A stretch of DNA of 64,000 nt from Antarcticimicrobium luteum (GTDB taxonomy: Bacteria > Pseudomonadota > Alphaproteobacteria > Rhodobacterales > Rhodobacteraceae). The notes beneath the pieces were generated by a model. That model saw only the letters and a program-made list of their open reading frames with translations. It did no database searches and was not told the DNA's origin. A program made the position numbers and the translations under genes. Every line of letters begins with the position of its first letter. The stretch's first letter is position 1. Location of the stretch: positions 80,612 through 144,611 of the forward strand of contig NZ_SMUV01000063.1 in NCBI RefSeq assembly GCF_004358185.1, written 5' to 3'. Below, in pieces: positions 26,225 to 34,868 of the stretch.

Positions 26225-26254
26225 AAAAAGCCCGGCGCCACAGGGGCGCCGGGC
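26225..26254 (-). terminator. Rho-independent terminator of the beta-oxidation operon
   Basis: Perfect 10-bp stem (arms 26230-26239 and 26245-26254, 5-nt loop) followed on the minus strand by five T residues (complement of 26225-26229). It lies 25 bp beyond the fadJ stop codon. Confidence 0.88.
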
Positions 26255-26278
26255 CGGATGTCGCAGGGACGGGCCGGA

Positions 26279-28483
26279 TCAGGCGGCGGCCTTGGCCTCC
26301 GGGTTGAAGCGGCCATAGAAGGTCTGGCCCTTTTCCGCCATCTCGCGCAGCAACGGCGGGCAGGCGAAACGCTCGCCATAGGCTTCGGTCAACTGATCGC
26401 AGCGTTCGGCGGCATAGGGCGTACCGATGATGTCGATCCAGCTCAGCGGGCCGCCGGACCAGGGGGCAAAGCCCCAGGCCAGGATGGCGCCGACATCGCC
26501 CTCGCGGATGTCCATCAGAACGCCTTCCTCCAGCGCGCGGACCGCTTCCAGAACCTGCGCGAACATCAGACGCTCCTGCACCTCGATCAGGTCGGGCTGC
26601 GGATCGGCCAGCGGGTATTTGTCCGCCATGCCTTTCCAATAGCCCAGCCGCTTGCCCTTCTCGTCATAGTCAAAGAAACCGGCCTTGGACTTGCGCCCCA
26701 GACGTCCTTCCTCCTCCATCCAGAAGATCAGATCGTCCGACGGGCTGTCGGGATAGGCATCGCCCATCGCCGCCTTGGTCGCCCGGGCGATCTTGGCCCC
26801 CAGATCGATCGAGGTCTCATCCGTCAGCTGGATCGGCCCCACCGGGAAACCGAGCTGCTGCGCCGCATGGTCGATCAGCACCGGGGACACGCCCTCGGTC
26901 ACCATCCGCATCGCTTCGTTCATGTAGGGAATGATGCAACGGTTGCAGTAGAAGAAGCGCGCATCGTTGACCACGATCGGCGTCTTGCGGATCTGGCGCA
27001 CGTAATCCAGCGCCTTGGCCACCGCCCGGTCACCGGTTTCCTTGCCCTTGATGATCTCGACCAGCAGCATCTTTTCCACCGGCGAGAAGAAGTGGATGCC
27101 GATGAACTGCTCGGCCCGCTTCGACGCCTTGGCAAGCTCGGTGATCGGCAGGGTCGAGGTGTTGGAGGCAAAGATGCAGTCCTCGGGGATGATCGCCTCG
27201 ACCTTTTGGGTCATCTCTGCCTTGACGCCGGGATCCTCGAACACCGCCTCGATGATCAGATCGCAGCCCTTGAGCGCGTCCAGATCCGGGGTGGCGGTGA
27301 TCAGCGACAGCATCGCCTCTTTCTTCTCGGTCGTCACCTTCTTGCGGGCGATACCCTTGTCCAGATAGGCCTCGGTATAGGCCTTGCCGCGGTCGGCGGC
27401 CTCCTGGTCGCGGTCGATCAGCACGACCTCCAGCCCCGCCTGGGCCGAGACCAGCGCGATGCCCGCGCCCATCATGCCGGCGCCCAGCACGCCCAGTTTC
27501 TTGACCCGCTGATCGGGGATGTCCTTGGGCCGCACCGCGCCCTTCTCCAGCGCTTCCTTGTTCAGGAACAGCGACCGGATCATCGCGCCCGAGGAGGGGT
27601 TCATCAGCACATGGGTGAACCATCGGGCCTCGATGCGAAGGGCGGTGTCGAAGTCGACCAGCGCGCCCTCATAGACCGCCGACAGCAGCGCCTTGGGCGC
27701 GGGAAAGGCGCCCTTGGTCTTGGCCGAAACCATGGCGTTGGCGCCGACAAAGGTCATGAAGCCCGCCGGGTGATAGGGCGCGCCGCCGGGCATCTTGTAG
27801 CCCTTTGCATCCCATGGCTTGACGATGTCGGCGTCCTTGGCGGACAGCACCCATGCCTTGGCGGCGGCGAGCGGATCGGCGACCACCTCGTCGATCAGGC
27901 CGGCGGATTTCGCCTTGGCGGGCTCCACCATCTTGCCCTCGAGCAGGAAGGGGGAGGCGCCCATCGCGCCCAGCTTGCGCACCAGACGGGTTGTGCCGCC
28001 GGCACCGGGGAAAATGCCGACCATGATCTCCGGCAGGCCGATGCGGGCCTTGGGGTTGTCGGCGACAAAGATGCGGTGGGTCGCCAGCGGCAGCTCCAGC
28101 CCGATGCCGGCGGCGGTTCCGGGCAGGGCGGCGGCGATCGGCTTGCCGCCCTTCTTGGTCTTGGGGTCCATGCCGGCCAGTTCGATCTTCCGCAGCAGCG
28201 CGTGCATCTGCATGATGCCGTCGAAGAGGCCGCGCGCCGGATCGTCGCCAGCGTCATCCTTCATCTTGGCGAGGATGTTCAAGTCCATGCCGCCTGCGAA
28301 CGACCCCTCCTTGCCCGAGGTGATGACGATGCCCTTGACTGCCTCGTCGGCCAGGGCGTCGTCGATGCAGGCCTCAAGCTGCTGGAGCCCCTCGATCGAC
28401 ATCACGTTCATCGACTTGCCCGGCACGTCCCAGGTGAGGGTGGCGACGCCGTCGGCGTCCTTGGTCAGGGTGAATTCTGCCAT
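26279..28483 (-). CDS. fadJ: Enoyl-CoA hydratase/3-hydroxyacyl-CoA dehydrogenase (FadJ/FadB type)
   Basis: A 734-aa bifunctional beta-oxidation enzyme. The N-terminal crotonase domain (about 1-200) has GSFAGGMDLN and the glutamate-containing segment near PGAGGTTRLVRKLG. The NAD-binding dehydrogenase (about 310-495) has LGAGMMGAGIALVSAQAG, STLPI and HFFSPVEKM. Two C-terminal 3HCDH domains follow. It hydrates trans-2-enoyl-CoA and oxidises 3-hydroxyacyl-CoA. The ATG at 28483 has GGAGACAGG upstream. It forms the last gene of the operon, 23 bp after fadA, and has a terminator just behind it. Confidence 0.95.
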   Translation of the reverse strand: MAEFTLTKDADGVATLTWDVPGKSMNVMSIEGLQQLEACIDDALADEAVKGIVITSGKEGSFAGGMDLNILAKMKDDAGDDPARGLFDGIMQMHALLRKIELAGMDPKTKKGGKPIAAALPGTAAGIGLELPLATHRIFVADNPKARIGLPEIMVGIFPGAGGTTRLVRKLGAMGASPFLLEGKMVEPAKAKSAGLIDEVVADPLAAAKAWVLSAKDADIVKPWDAKGYKMPGGAPYHPAGFMTFVGANAMVSAKTKGAFPAPKALLSAVYEGALVDFDTALRIEARWFTHVLMNPSSGAMIRSLFLNKEALEKGAVRPKDIPDQRVKKLGVLGAGMMGAGIALVSAQAGLEVVLIDRDQEAADRGKAYTEAYLDKGIARKKVTTEKKEAMLSLITATPDLDALKGCDLIIEAVFEDPGVKAEMTQKVEAIIPEDCIFASNTSTLPITELAKASKRAEQFIGIHFFSPVEKMLLVEIIKGKETGDRAVAKALDYVRQIRKTPIVVNDARFFYCNRCIIPYMNEAMRMVTEGVSPVLIDHAAQQLGFPVGPIQLTDETSIDLGAKIARATKAAMGDAYPDSPSDDLIFWMEEEGRLGRKSKAGFFDYDEKGKRLGYWKGMADKYPLADPQPDLIEVQERLMFAQVLEAVRALEEGVLMDIREGDVGAILAWGFAPWSGGPLSWIDIIGTPYAAERCDQLTEAYGERFACPPLLREMAEKGQTFYGRFNPEAKAAA

Positions 28484-28506
28484 TGTCCTGTCTCCTGTTC
28501 CGGCGC

Positions 28507-29718
28507 TCACACGCGCTCGATGATGGTGGCTGCGCCCATGCCCGACGCGATGCAGAGGGTGGCCAGGCCCACCTCTTTGTCCTGACGCTCCAGCTCGTCC
28601 AACACGGTGCCGATGATCATCGCCCCGGTGGCGCCCAGCGGGTGGCCCATGGCGATGGCACCGCCGTTGACGTTGACTTTGTCGGCATCGACGTCGAAGG
28701 CCTGCATGAAGCGCAGGACGACGGCGGCGAAGGCTTCGTTCACCTCGAACAGGTCAATGTCGGAGATGCTCATGCCGTTATCGGCAAGGATCTTTTCGGT
28801 CACCGGCACCGGGCCGGTCAGCATGATGGTCGGATCGGTGCCGATCTTGGCGGTGGCCCGGATGCGCGCGCGCGGCTTCAGACCGTATTTCTCGCCGAAT
28901 TCCTTGTTGCCGATCAGCACCGCGGCGGCGCCGTCGACGATGCCTGAGGAGTTGCCGGCATGGTGCACGTGGCTGATCCGCTCCAGATGCGGGTATTTCA
29001 GCATCGCAACCTTGTCGAAACCCGGCATCTGCTCGCCCATCATCTGGAACGAGGGGTTGAGCGCGCCCAGGGACTGCATGTCGGTCTGCGGCCGCATGTA
29101 TTCGTCGCGGTCGAGGATCGCCAACCCGTTCTGGTCGCGCACCGTGATCACCGATTTGGCGAAGCGGCCCGCGTCCCAGGCCGCCTTGGCGCGGCGCTGG
29201 GATTCGACCGCCAGCGCGTCCACATCCTCGCGGCTAAAGCCGTATTCGGTGGCGATGATGTCGGCCGAGATGCCCTGCGGCACGAAATAGGTGTCCATCG
29301 CCAGCGTCGGGTCGACGGCGATGGCGGCGCCGTCGCTGCCCATGGCGACGCGGCCCATCATCTCGACCCCGCCGGCGATATAGGCCTCGCCCGCGCCGCC
29401 CCTGATCTGGTTGGCGGCCAGGTTCACCGCCTCCATTCCGCTGGCGCAGAAGCGGTTGATGGCGAGCCCGGGGATGGACTCGTCCAGATCCGAGGCCAGC
29501 ACGGCGGAGCGGGCCAGACAGCCGCCCTGTTCCATCACCTGGGTGACGTTGCCCCAGATCACATCCTCGACCGCGTGACCGTCGAGGTTGTTGCGCTCCT
29601 TCACCGCGTTCAGGGTCAGCGCGGAAAGCCGCAGGCTGGTCACCTCGTGCAGGGCGCCGTCCTTGCGGCCCTTGCCACGCGGGGTGCGCAGCGCGTCATA
29701 GATATAAGCGTCTGTCAT
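28507..29718 (-). CDS. fadA: Acetyl-CoA C-acyltransferase (thiolase)
   Basis: A 403-aa thiolase that cleaves 3-ketoacyl-CoA with CoA. The nucleophilic cysteine lies in NRFCASGMEAVN, the histidine in GGAIAMGHPLGATGA and the second cysteine in TLCIASGMGAA. Length is typical for a degradative FadA. With fadJ immediately downstream the pair forms the core of the trifunctional beta-oxidation complex. The gene starts 11 bp after the GST stop, so the two are co-transcribed. Confidence 0.95.
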   Translation of the reverse strand: MTDAYIYDALRTPRGKGRKDGALHEVTSLRLSALTLNAVKERNNLDGHAVEDVIWGNVTQVMEQGGCLARSAVLASDLDESIPGLAINRFCASGMEAVNLAANQIRGGAGEAYIAGGVEMMGRVAMGSDGAAIAVDPTLAMDTYFVPQGISADIIATEYGFSREDVDALAVESQRRAKAAWDAGRFAKSVITVRDQNGLAILDRDEYMRPQTDMQSLGALNPSFQMMGEQMPGFDKVAMLKYPHLERISHVHHAGNSSGIVDGAAAVLIGNKEFGEKYGLKPRARIRATAKIGTDPTIMLTGPVPVTEKILADNGMSISDIDLFEVNEAFAAVVLRFMQAFDVDADKVNVNGGAIAMGHPLGATGAMIIGTVLDELERQDKEVGLATLCIASGMGAATIIERV

Positions 29719-29729
29719 GGGTGGTCTCC

Positions 29730-30368
29730 TTATGCGCGGTCCGACGGGGTGCCGGGCATCAGATCATAGGGGTGTTTCCAGCCGGGCTGTTCGGAAAGCC
29801 GGGTCAGCCAGGCGTCGATATGGGGCCACTCGGCCCGCTCGAACCCGAAGGGTTCGGGGTAATAGAGATAGCCGCAGCAGCTCAGATCGGCATTGGTCAC
29901 GCCGTCGCCGACGATCCAGTCGCGGCCCTCCAGATGGTTGTTCAACACCGCATAGGCCGCCTTCAGACGGCCCTGCGAAAAGGCGATCACATCCGGGTTG
30001 CGGTGCTTTTCCGGCAGGAAGTTCATCAGGAATCGGGTCATCCCCGCCTGGCTGCTGAGTTTGTGGTTGTCCCACAGCACCCAGCGCAGCACGTCGTATT
30101 TCTCTGCCTGGGTGGCACCGCCGAACTTGCCGGATTTGTCGGTCACATATTGCTGGATCGCGCCCGACTGGCTGAGGCGGAAATCGCCGTCCACCAGCGC
30201 CGGAGCCTCACCCATTTCGTTGACTTCGGTGCGGTATTCCGGCGTGCGGTTGGCGCCGTTGAAGAAGTCGACGAACACCGGCTCCCAGTCCAGCCCGCTC
30301 AGCTGCAGCGCCAGCGCCGCCTTGTAGGAATTGCCGCTTTCTCCGAAGCAGTAGAGTTTGATGGTCAT
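29730..30368 (-). CDS. Glutathione S-transferase family protein
   Basis: A 212-aa protein with an N-terminal thioredoxin-like domain (MTIKLYCFGESGNSYKAALAL, about 1-80) and an all-helical C-terminal domain (about 90-205). The N-terminal Ser/Gly/Asn segment FGESGNS is where the catalytic residue lies. Its place between the small gene and fadA suggests a role in the fatty-acid operon, perhaps detoxifying an electrophile, but no substrate can be read from the sequence. Confidence 0.88.
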   Translation of the reverse strand: MTIKLYCFGESGNSYKAALALQLSGLDWEPVFVDFFNGANRTPEYRTEVNEMGEAPALVDGDFRLSQSGAIQQYVTDKSGKFGGATQAEKYDVLRWVLWDNHKLSSQAGMTRFLMNFLPEKHRNPDVIAFSQGRLKAAYAVLNNHLEGRDWIVGDGVTNADLSCCGYLYYPEPFGFERAEWPHIDAWLTRLSEQPGWKHPYDLMPGTPSDRA

Positions 30369-30686
30369 CTTCTATGCCCTCCCCAGGCGCGTTTGGACGG
30401 TGTTGGATTTGAGTATTTGGAACGAGAAGAAGCAGCGGCCGCCAGCGCCGGGTAACCCGTGGTTAACCCTGATCGGCGCATCCTGCCTCCGCGGTACAGG
30501 CTGGAGAGCCGATGACCGCACGAGGAGAAGCCCCGCCGTCCCGCCCGGCCGCCCCTCGGTGCGGTCAGCGCCGGATGGCGGGGTGGACCCGCGGGATTCT
30601 TCTTGTTCGAAATACTCCCGCCGGAGGCATCCGCGATCGGTCTCCGGGCGGCGCGTTGCAGGATCATTTCCCCTTCCGTCATCCCG
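30369..30686. repeat. Gene-free spacer with an inverted 21-bp repeat
   Basis: No gene is supported. A sequence at 30411-30431 (GAGTATTTGGAACGAGAAGAA region) recurs inverted at 30597-30617 with 19 of 21 matches. The second copy runs into a CCGCCGGAGG-type hairpin near 30618-30627. Similar sequences are frequent in the intergenic DNA of Rhodobacteraceae. The spacer lies inside the fatty-acid operon, so it may be an RNA-level structure. Confidence 0.55.
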
Positions 30687-30899
30687 TCACCGTTTCCGCG
30701 CGTCCAGCTCGGCGTTGAACTGCCGCAGCCGGTGGGCCAGACGCTCCTCGTCGGTGACGGCGTCGAAATTCTCGAACAGAAAGGACAGCGCCTCACCTTC
30801 GTCCAGCCCCGCCTCGGCGGCAAAGGATTTGAGCCGCCGGTATCCGTCCTCGGTCATGGCGACCGGGAAGCGGCGGGTCAGGCGGAATCGTTTTGCCAT
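30687..30899 (-). CDS. Small protein, possible ribbon-helix-helix type
   Basis: A 70-aa basic product. The middle, FPVAMTEDGYRRLKSFAAEAGLDEG, has the pattern of a short beta strand followed by two helices as in Arc/MetJ-type DNA-binding proteins, and the remainder is helical and charged. The ATG follows AGGAGAG. It lies between the acyl-CoA dehydrogenase and GST genes on the same strand. A role in regulation or in complex assembly is possible; nothing in the sequence fixes it. Confidence 0.65.
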   Translation of the reverse strand: MAKRFRLTRRFPVAMTEDGYRRLKSFAAEAGLDEGEALSFLFENFDAVTDEERLAHRLRQFNAELDARKR

Positions 30900-30962
30900 C
30901 GGCTCTCCTCTCTGCTGTCGGTCTGGGGGGCCGGGACACTCGCCCGGCCCCCCCCGAATGGG

Positions 30963-32744
30963 TCAGAAGCTGGTGGCGTCGAGGCCCATCACCGTCTCGG
31001 CGCCGCTTTCGATGCGGGTCAGGTGCAGGGCGGTGGCGGGCAGGCGGCGCGCCATGTAATAGCGCCCGGTCATCAGCTTGGTCTCATAGAATGCCGCGTC
31101 CGTGGCGCCGCCGGCCAGCGCGGCGCGCGCCGCCTTGGCCATCCGGGCCCACATCAGGCCGAGGCAGACATGGCCGAACATATGCATGAAATCATAGGAG
31201 CCGGAGAGCGCGTTGTTGGGATTCTTCATGCCGTTCTGCATGAAATACATCCCCGCCGCCTGCAGATCCTTGGAGGCCTTTTTCAGTGGCTCGATGAAGT
31301 CGCGGTCGTAGGCCTCGTCGCTGCCGGAGTTCTCTTTGCAGAAGCTTTTGACCAGATCGAAGAAGGCCATCACATGCTTGCCGCCGTCCTGGGCCAGCTT
31401 GCGGCCGACCAGATCCAGCGCCTGCACGCCGTTGGCGCCTTCGTAGATCATCGCGATGCGGGCGTCGCGGGTGTACTGCGACATGCCCCATTCCTCGATA
31501 TAGCCATGGCCGCCATAGACCTGTTGCGCCTGCACGGTCATGTCATAGCCCTGATCGGTGAGGAATCCCTTGATGACGGGCGTCATCAGCGATACCAGCC
31601 CGTCGGCCGCCGCGTCGCCGCCGCGATGGGCCTGGTCGATCAGCGTCGCGCCCCAGAGGATGAAGGCGCGGGCGCCCTCGGTAAAGCTTTTCTGATCCAT
31701 CAGGTTGCGGCGGATATCGGGGTGCACGATCAGCGGATCGGCCGGGCCGTCGGGATTCTTGGTGCCGGTGACGTCGCGGCCCTGCAGCCGGTCCTTGGCG
31801 TAGATCACCGCGTTCTGATAGGCGGCTTCGGCCTGGGCCAGGCCCTGCATGCCGACGCCGATCCGGGCCTCGTTCATCATGGTGAACATGGCGCGCATGC
31901 CCTTGTGCGCCTCGCCCAGCAGATAGCCCACCGCGCCGTCGTAGTTCATCACGCAGGTGGAGTTGCCGTGGATGCCCATCTTCTCCTCGATCTTGCCGAC
32001 CGAGACGGCGTTGCGCTCGCCGAGGCTGCCATCCTCTTTCACGATGAACTTGGGCACGATGAACAGCGACACGCCCTTGATCCCCTCGGGGCCGCCGGGG
32101 ATCTTGGCCAGCACCAGGTGGACGATGTTCTCGGCCAGGTCGTGGTCGCCGGCGGAGATGAAGATCTTCTGACCCGTCACCTTGTAGCTGCCGTCGTCCT
32201 GCGGTTCGGCCTTGGTGCGCATCAGGCCCAGATCGGTGCCGCAATGGGGCTCGGTCAGGTTCATCGTGCCGGTCCATTCGCAGGACACCATTTTCGGCAG
32301 ATAGGTCTGCTTCTGCTCGTCCGAGCCATGCGCAAGGATGGCGCTGGCGGCGCCGTGGGTCAGGCCCTGGTACATGGTAAAGGCCTGGTTGGCGGAGGAA
32401 AACATCTCGCCCACCGCGGTGCCGATCACATAGGGCATGTTCTGCCCGCCATATTCCTCGGGCATGTCGAGGCCGGGCCAGCCGCCCTCCTTGACCTGTT
32501 CGAAGGCGGCCTTGAACCCGGTGGGGGTATAGACCACGCCGTTTTCCAGCCGGCAGCCCTCGGTGTCGCCGACCACGTTCAGCGGGTGCAGCACGCCGGT
32601 GCTGATCTTGCCGGCCTCCTCCAGGATGGCGCGGGTAAAATCGGGTTCCAGCTCGTCATAGCCGGGAATGTCGCTGCCGGTCAGGTCGAGCACATCGTGC
32701 AGGATGAACTGCATGTCCTTGGTGGGTGCGGAATAGCTGGGCAT
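30963..32744 (-). CDS. Acyl-CoA dehydrogenase, DmdC/FadE-like
   Basis: A 593-aa flavoenzyme of the larger acyl-CoA dehydrogenase group that includes 3-methylthiopropionyl-CoA dehydrogenase DmdC. Features include the FAD-binding segment [19 protein letters not shown], the [11 protein letters not shown] stretch, the catalytic glutamate in [20 protein letters not shown], and the C-terminal extra domain from about 470. It makes the trans-2 double bond in the first step of beta-oxidation. The ATG at 32744 starts [11 protein letters not shown]. Its genome context (thiolase, FadJ) points to fatty acids rather than only DMSP, but DmdC activity cannot be excluded. Confidence 0.92.
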   Translation of the reverse strand: MPSYSAPTKDMQFILHDVLDLTGSDIPGYDELEPDFTRAILEEAGKISTGVLHPLNVVGDTEGCRLENGVVYTPTGFKAAFEQVKEGGWPGLDMPEEYGGQNMPYVIGTAVGEMFSSANQAFTMYQGLTHGAASAILAHGSDEQKQTYLPKMVSCEWTGTMNLTEPHCGTDLGLMRTKAEPQDDGSYKVTGQKIFISAGDHDLAENIVHLVLAKIPGGPEGIKGVSLFIVPKFIVKEDGSLGERNAVSVGKIEEKMGIHGNSTCVMNYDGAVGYLLGEAHKGMRAMFTMMNEARIGVGMQGLAQAEAAYQNAVIYAKDRLQGRDVTGTKNPDGPADPLIVHPDIRRNLMDQKSFTEGARAFILWGATLIDQAHRGGDAAADGLVSLMTPVIKGFLTDQGYDMTVQAQQVYGGHGYIEEWGMSQYTRDARIAMIYEGANGVQALDLVGRKLAQDGGKHVMAFFDLVKSFCKENSGSDEAYDRDFIEPLKKASKDLQAAGMYFMQNGMKNPNNALSGSYDFMHMFGHVCLGLMWARMAKAARAALAGGATDAAFYETKLMTGRYYMARRLPATALHLTRIESGAETVMGLDATSF

Positions 32745-32798
32745 TTCTAGCCTCCCTCAGAATGTCGCTACAGGTGCGTTGGGTCAGGGCAGGCGGTC

Positions 32799-33200
32799 CT
32801 ATTCGGCCGCCTTGCGGGTGTCCGTCATTGAGGCGATCACGCGTTCGCCCCATTTGAGCTGCTCTTTCAGGTCGGCGATCGCCTCGTTCAGCTCGTCGCG
32901 CTGGTGCTCCATGTCCGTCAGCCGGTCGCGTGCGATCTCATAGGTGCGCGACAGCTGGGTAAGCTGCTGATCGCCCACATAATAGAGATCGAGCAGTTGA
33001 CGGATCTCCTCCAGGCTGAAGCCAAAACGCTTGCCGCGCAGGATCAGCTTCAGCCGCGCGCGGTCGCGGCGGGTAAACAGCCGCTTCTGCCCCTCGCGCT
33101 GGGGGAACAGAAGCTCTTTTGATTCGTAGAACCGCAGGGTGCGTGGGGTGACGTCATAGGCGTCGCACATCTCGCGGATTGTCATCATCTTTTCGGTCAT
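32799..33200 (-). CDS. MerR-family regulator of the beta-oxidation operon
   Basis: A 133-aa protein with a MerR HTH (MTIREMCDAYDVTPRTLRFYESKELLFP) and a coiled-coil dimerisation helix (about 80-120). No effector-binding domain follows, as in the LiuR-like MerR regulators of acyl-CoA catabolism. It is the first gene of the operon that runs through fadJ, ending 54 bp before the dehydrogenase. Two palindromes lie upstream (33281-33310), where it probably binds. The start may be the ATG at 33200 or an in-frame ATG 12 or 15 bp later. Confidence 0.85.
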   Translation of the reverse strand: MTEKMMTIREMCDAYDVTPRTLRFYESKELLFPQREGQKRLFTRRDRARLKLILRGKRFGFSLEEIRQLLDLYYVGDQQLTQLSRTYEIARDRLTDMEHQRDELNEAIADLKEQLKWGERVIASMTDTRKAAE

Positions 33201-33280
33201 CTTCGGTCTCTCGACGTCGGCTTCGGGTGCATCGTTCTGGAACAGAGGTGCGTCCTCGCTGGACTGTATACAACAGGCAG

Positions 33281-33310
33281 TTGACGTTAACGTAACCTGG
33301 ACGTTACGTC
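33281..33310. promoter_or_regulatory. Paired palindromic operators upstream of the MerR/beta-oxidation operon
   Basis: Two near-identical palindromes share the ACGT half site: TTGACGTTAACGTAA at 33281-33295, whose central 10 bp (33284-33293) is perfect, and GACGTTACGTC at 33300-33310. Their centres are about 16-17 bp apart. They resemble the ACGT-based operators of LiuR-type MerR regulators. They lie 80-110 bp ahead of the regulator's start codon, so they fit an autoregulated promoter. Confidence 0.68.
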
Positions 33311-33435
33311 ACTCTTGGGGATGACGTTGGATCATTCCGCGGGGTTGCGGGCAGAGGGCGGAAAACCGCCGTACCCAGCGCCGTGGCGCTGTGTCTTGTC
33401 ATGAAATTAAAGGGATTGGCGCGTTTTCTTGCGGC

Positions 33436-33804
33436 TCAGGTCAGGTTGCGAAGGATCTCTTCGCGCAGCTGCGCCAGTTCGCTCAGCGCCTCGTCGATCT
33501 GCGTGCGCTGTTCGTTGAGCGCCTTGGTCTGGCGGTCTGCCATCTCGATAAAGGCCTCAAGCTGCGCCTGGGTGCCCTCGCTCTCGTAGATCAGCAGCCA
33601 CTGGCGGATCTCTTCAAGCTGGAAGCCGAACTTGCGGCCGCGCATGATCAGGGTCATCCGCGCCCGCTCGCGGTTGCCGTAGAACCGGGCCCGTCCGGCG
33701 CGCTCGGGGTTCAACAACTCGATGTATTCGTAATAGCGAAGGGTGCGCGGCGTCACGTCGAATTCGGCGCACATTTCCTTGAACGACAATCGCTGATCGG
33801 ACAT
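33436..33804 (-). CDS. Second MerR-family regulator
   Basis: A 122-aa protein with a MerR HTH (LSFKEMCAEFDVTPRTLRYYEYIELLNP) and a coiled coil (about 75-115). It is close to the preceding MerR in size and wording (CAEFDVTPRTLRYYE against CDAYDVTPRTLRFYE), so the two look like paralogues. It is divergent from the thioesterase-MATE operon across a 120-bp spacer and could control either side. It has no separate ligand domain. Confidence 0.85.
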   Translation of the reverse strand: MSDQRLSFKEMCAEFDVTPRTLRYYEYIELLNPERAGRARFYGNRERARMTLIMRGRKFGFQLEEIRQWLLIYESEGTQAQLEAFIEMADRQTKALNEQRTQIDEALSELAQLREEILRNLT

Positions 33805-33924
33805 TCCGTTTCTCCCACGCGGCGCAACTTATGGCGACCGCGCGGCAAGCGCAATGCCCCGGGGCTTGCCCTTTGGGCGCGGGCCGGATCATAAAGGCGG
33901 GCAACCGGGACAGGAGCATGCTCA

Positions 33925-34344
33925 GTGGTGGACAAGGTCAAGATTGCGCGGCAATTCATCGAGGCGATACCCCATGCCCGCGCGCTGGGGATGGAACTGA
34001 CCGAGATCGGTGACGGGCGGGCTGTGATCACAATGCCCTATGACGAACGCCTGATCGGCGATCCCGAGACCGGAGTGATCCACGGCGGCGCGGTTTCGGC
34101 GATGATGGATACCTGCTGCGGCGCGGCGGTGATGAGCCACCCCTCCGCCCCCGGGGCTACCGCCACCATCGATCTGCGCATCGACTATATGCGGGCGGCC
34201 ACCCCGGGCCAGCGCATTACCACGACGGCGAACTGCTATCACATCACCCGCAGTGTGGCCTTTGTACGGGCGACGGCTGTCGATGACGACACCGACCGCC
34301 CGGTCGCCGCCGCCACCGGCGCCTTCACCGTGGAGAAACGCTGA
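33925..34344 (+). CDS. Hotdog-fold thioesterase, PaaI type
   Basis: A 139-aa PaaI-like thioesterase. It has the hotdog segment LIGDPETGVIHGGAVSAMMDTCCGAA with the conserved HGG, and DLRIDYMRAATPGQ. It likely hydrolyses small acyl-CoA or aryl-CoA esters. The start is a GTG at 33925 with AGGAG 8-9 bp upstream (a second GTG follows immediately). It overlaps the next gene by one base (TGATG), so the two thioesterases are co-translated. It lies beside the beta-oxidation locus. Confidence 0.85.
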   Translation: MVDKVKIARQFIEAIPHARALGMELTEIGDGRAVITMPYDERLIGDPETGVIHGGAVSAMMDTCCGAAVMSHPSAPGATATIDLRIDYMRAATPGQRITTTANCYHITRSVAFVRATAVDDDTDRPVAAATGAFTVEKR

Positions 34345-34868
34345 TGGCCCGTCCCCGCCCCGAACCCGTCCAGGTCGTCAAGCAACGCCGCGACGCCGCA
34401 TTGACGGCGCTGGTCGATGGTGTGCCCTACAGCCGTTTCCTCGGGATTGAATTCGACCGCCGCGGCGACGAGTTGACCGGGGTGATGAACTTTGACGAAA
34501 AGCTGATCGGCAACCCGTTCCTGCCGGCGCTGCACGGCGGCGCCACAGCGGCCTTTCTTGAGGTGACCGCGATCATCACCCTGGGCTGGTCGCAACTCTG
34601 GCCGCAGATCGAGACCGGCGCGCTGGACCCGCAGGACATGGCGGCAGGCCGGCTGCCGCGGCTGCCCAAGACCATCGATTTCACCGTCGATTACCTGCGC
34701 TCGGGGCTGCCGCGCGATGCCTATGCCCGGGCCACGATCAGCCGCTCGGGGCGGCGCTATGCCTCGGTCCATGTGGCGGCCTGGCAGGATCATCACGACA
34801 AGCATTACGCCCAGGCGACCGGCCATTTCCTGATGCCGCAACCGGTGGTGCCGGACGGAGGCGCATGA
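34344..34868 (+). CDS. Hotdog-fold thioesterase (second)
   Basis: A 174-aa protein of the same fold: LIGNPFLPALHGGATAAFLEVTAIITLG with the HGG motif, and KTIDFTVDYLRSGLPRDAYAR. It starts at the ATG that overlaps the first thioesterase stop and ends overlapping the MATE gene by 4 bp. A tandem hotdog pair may form a heterodimer. The substrate is unknown. Confidence 0.83.
   Translation: MARPRPEPVQVVKQRRDAALTALVDGVPYSRFLGIEFDRRGDELTGVMNFDEKLIGNPFLPALHGGATAAFLEVTAIITLGWSQLWPQIETGALDPQDMAAGRLPRLPKTIDFTVDYLRSGLPRDAYARATISRSGRRYASVHVAAWQDHHDKHYAQATGHFLMPQPVVPDGGA

Noticed and set aside
26222..28585. Long plus-strand open frame of 787 codons
   Set aside because: It is antisense to fadJ, which has complete crotonase and dehydrogenase motifs; the translation resembles no family.
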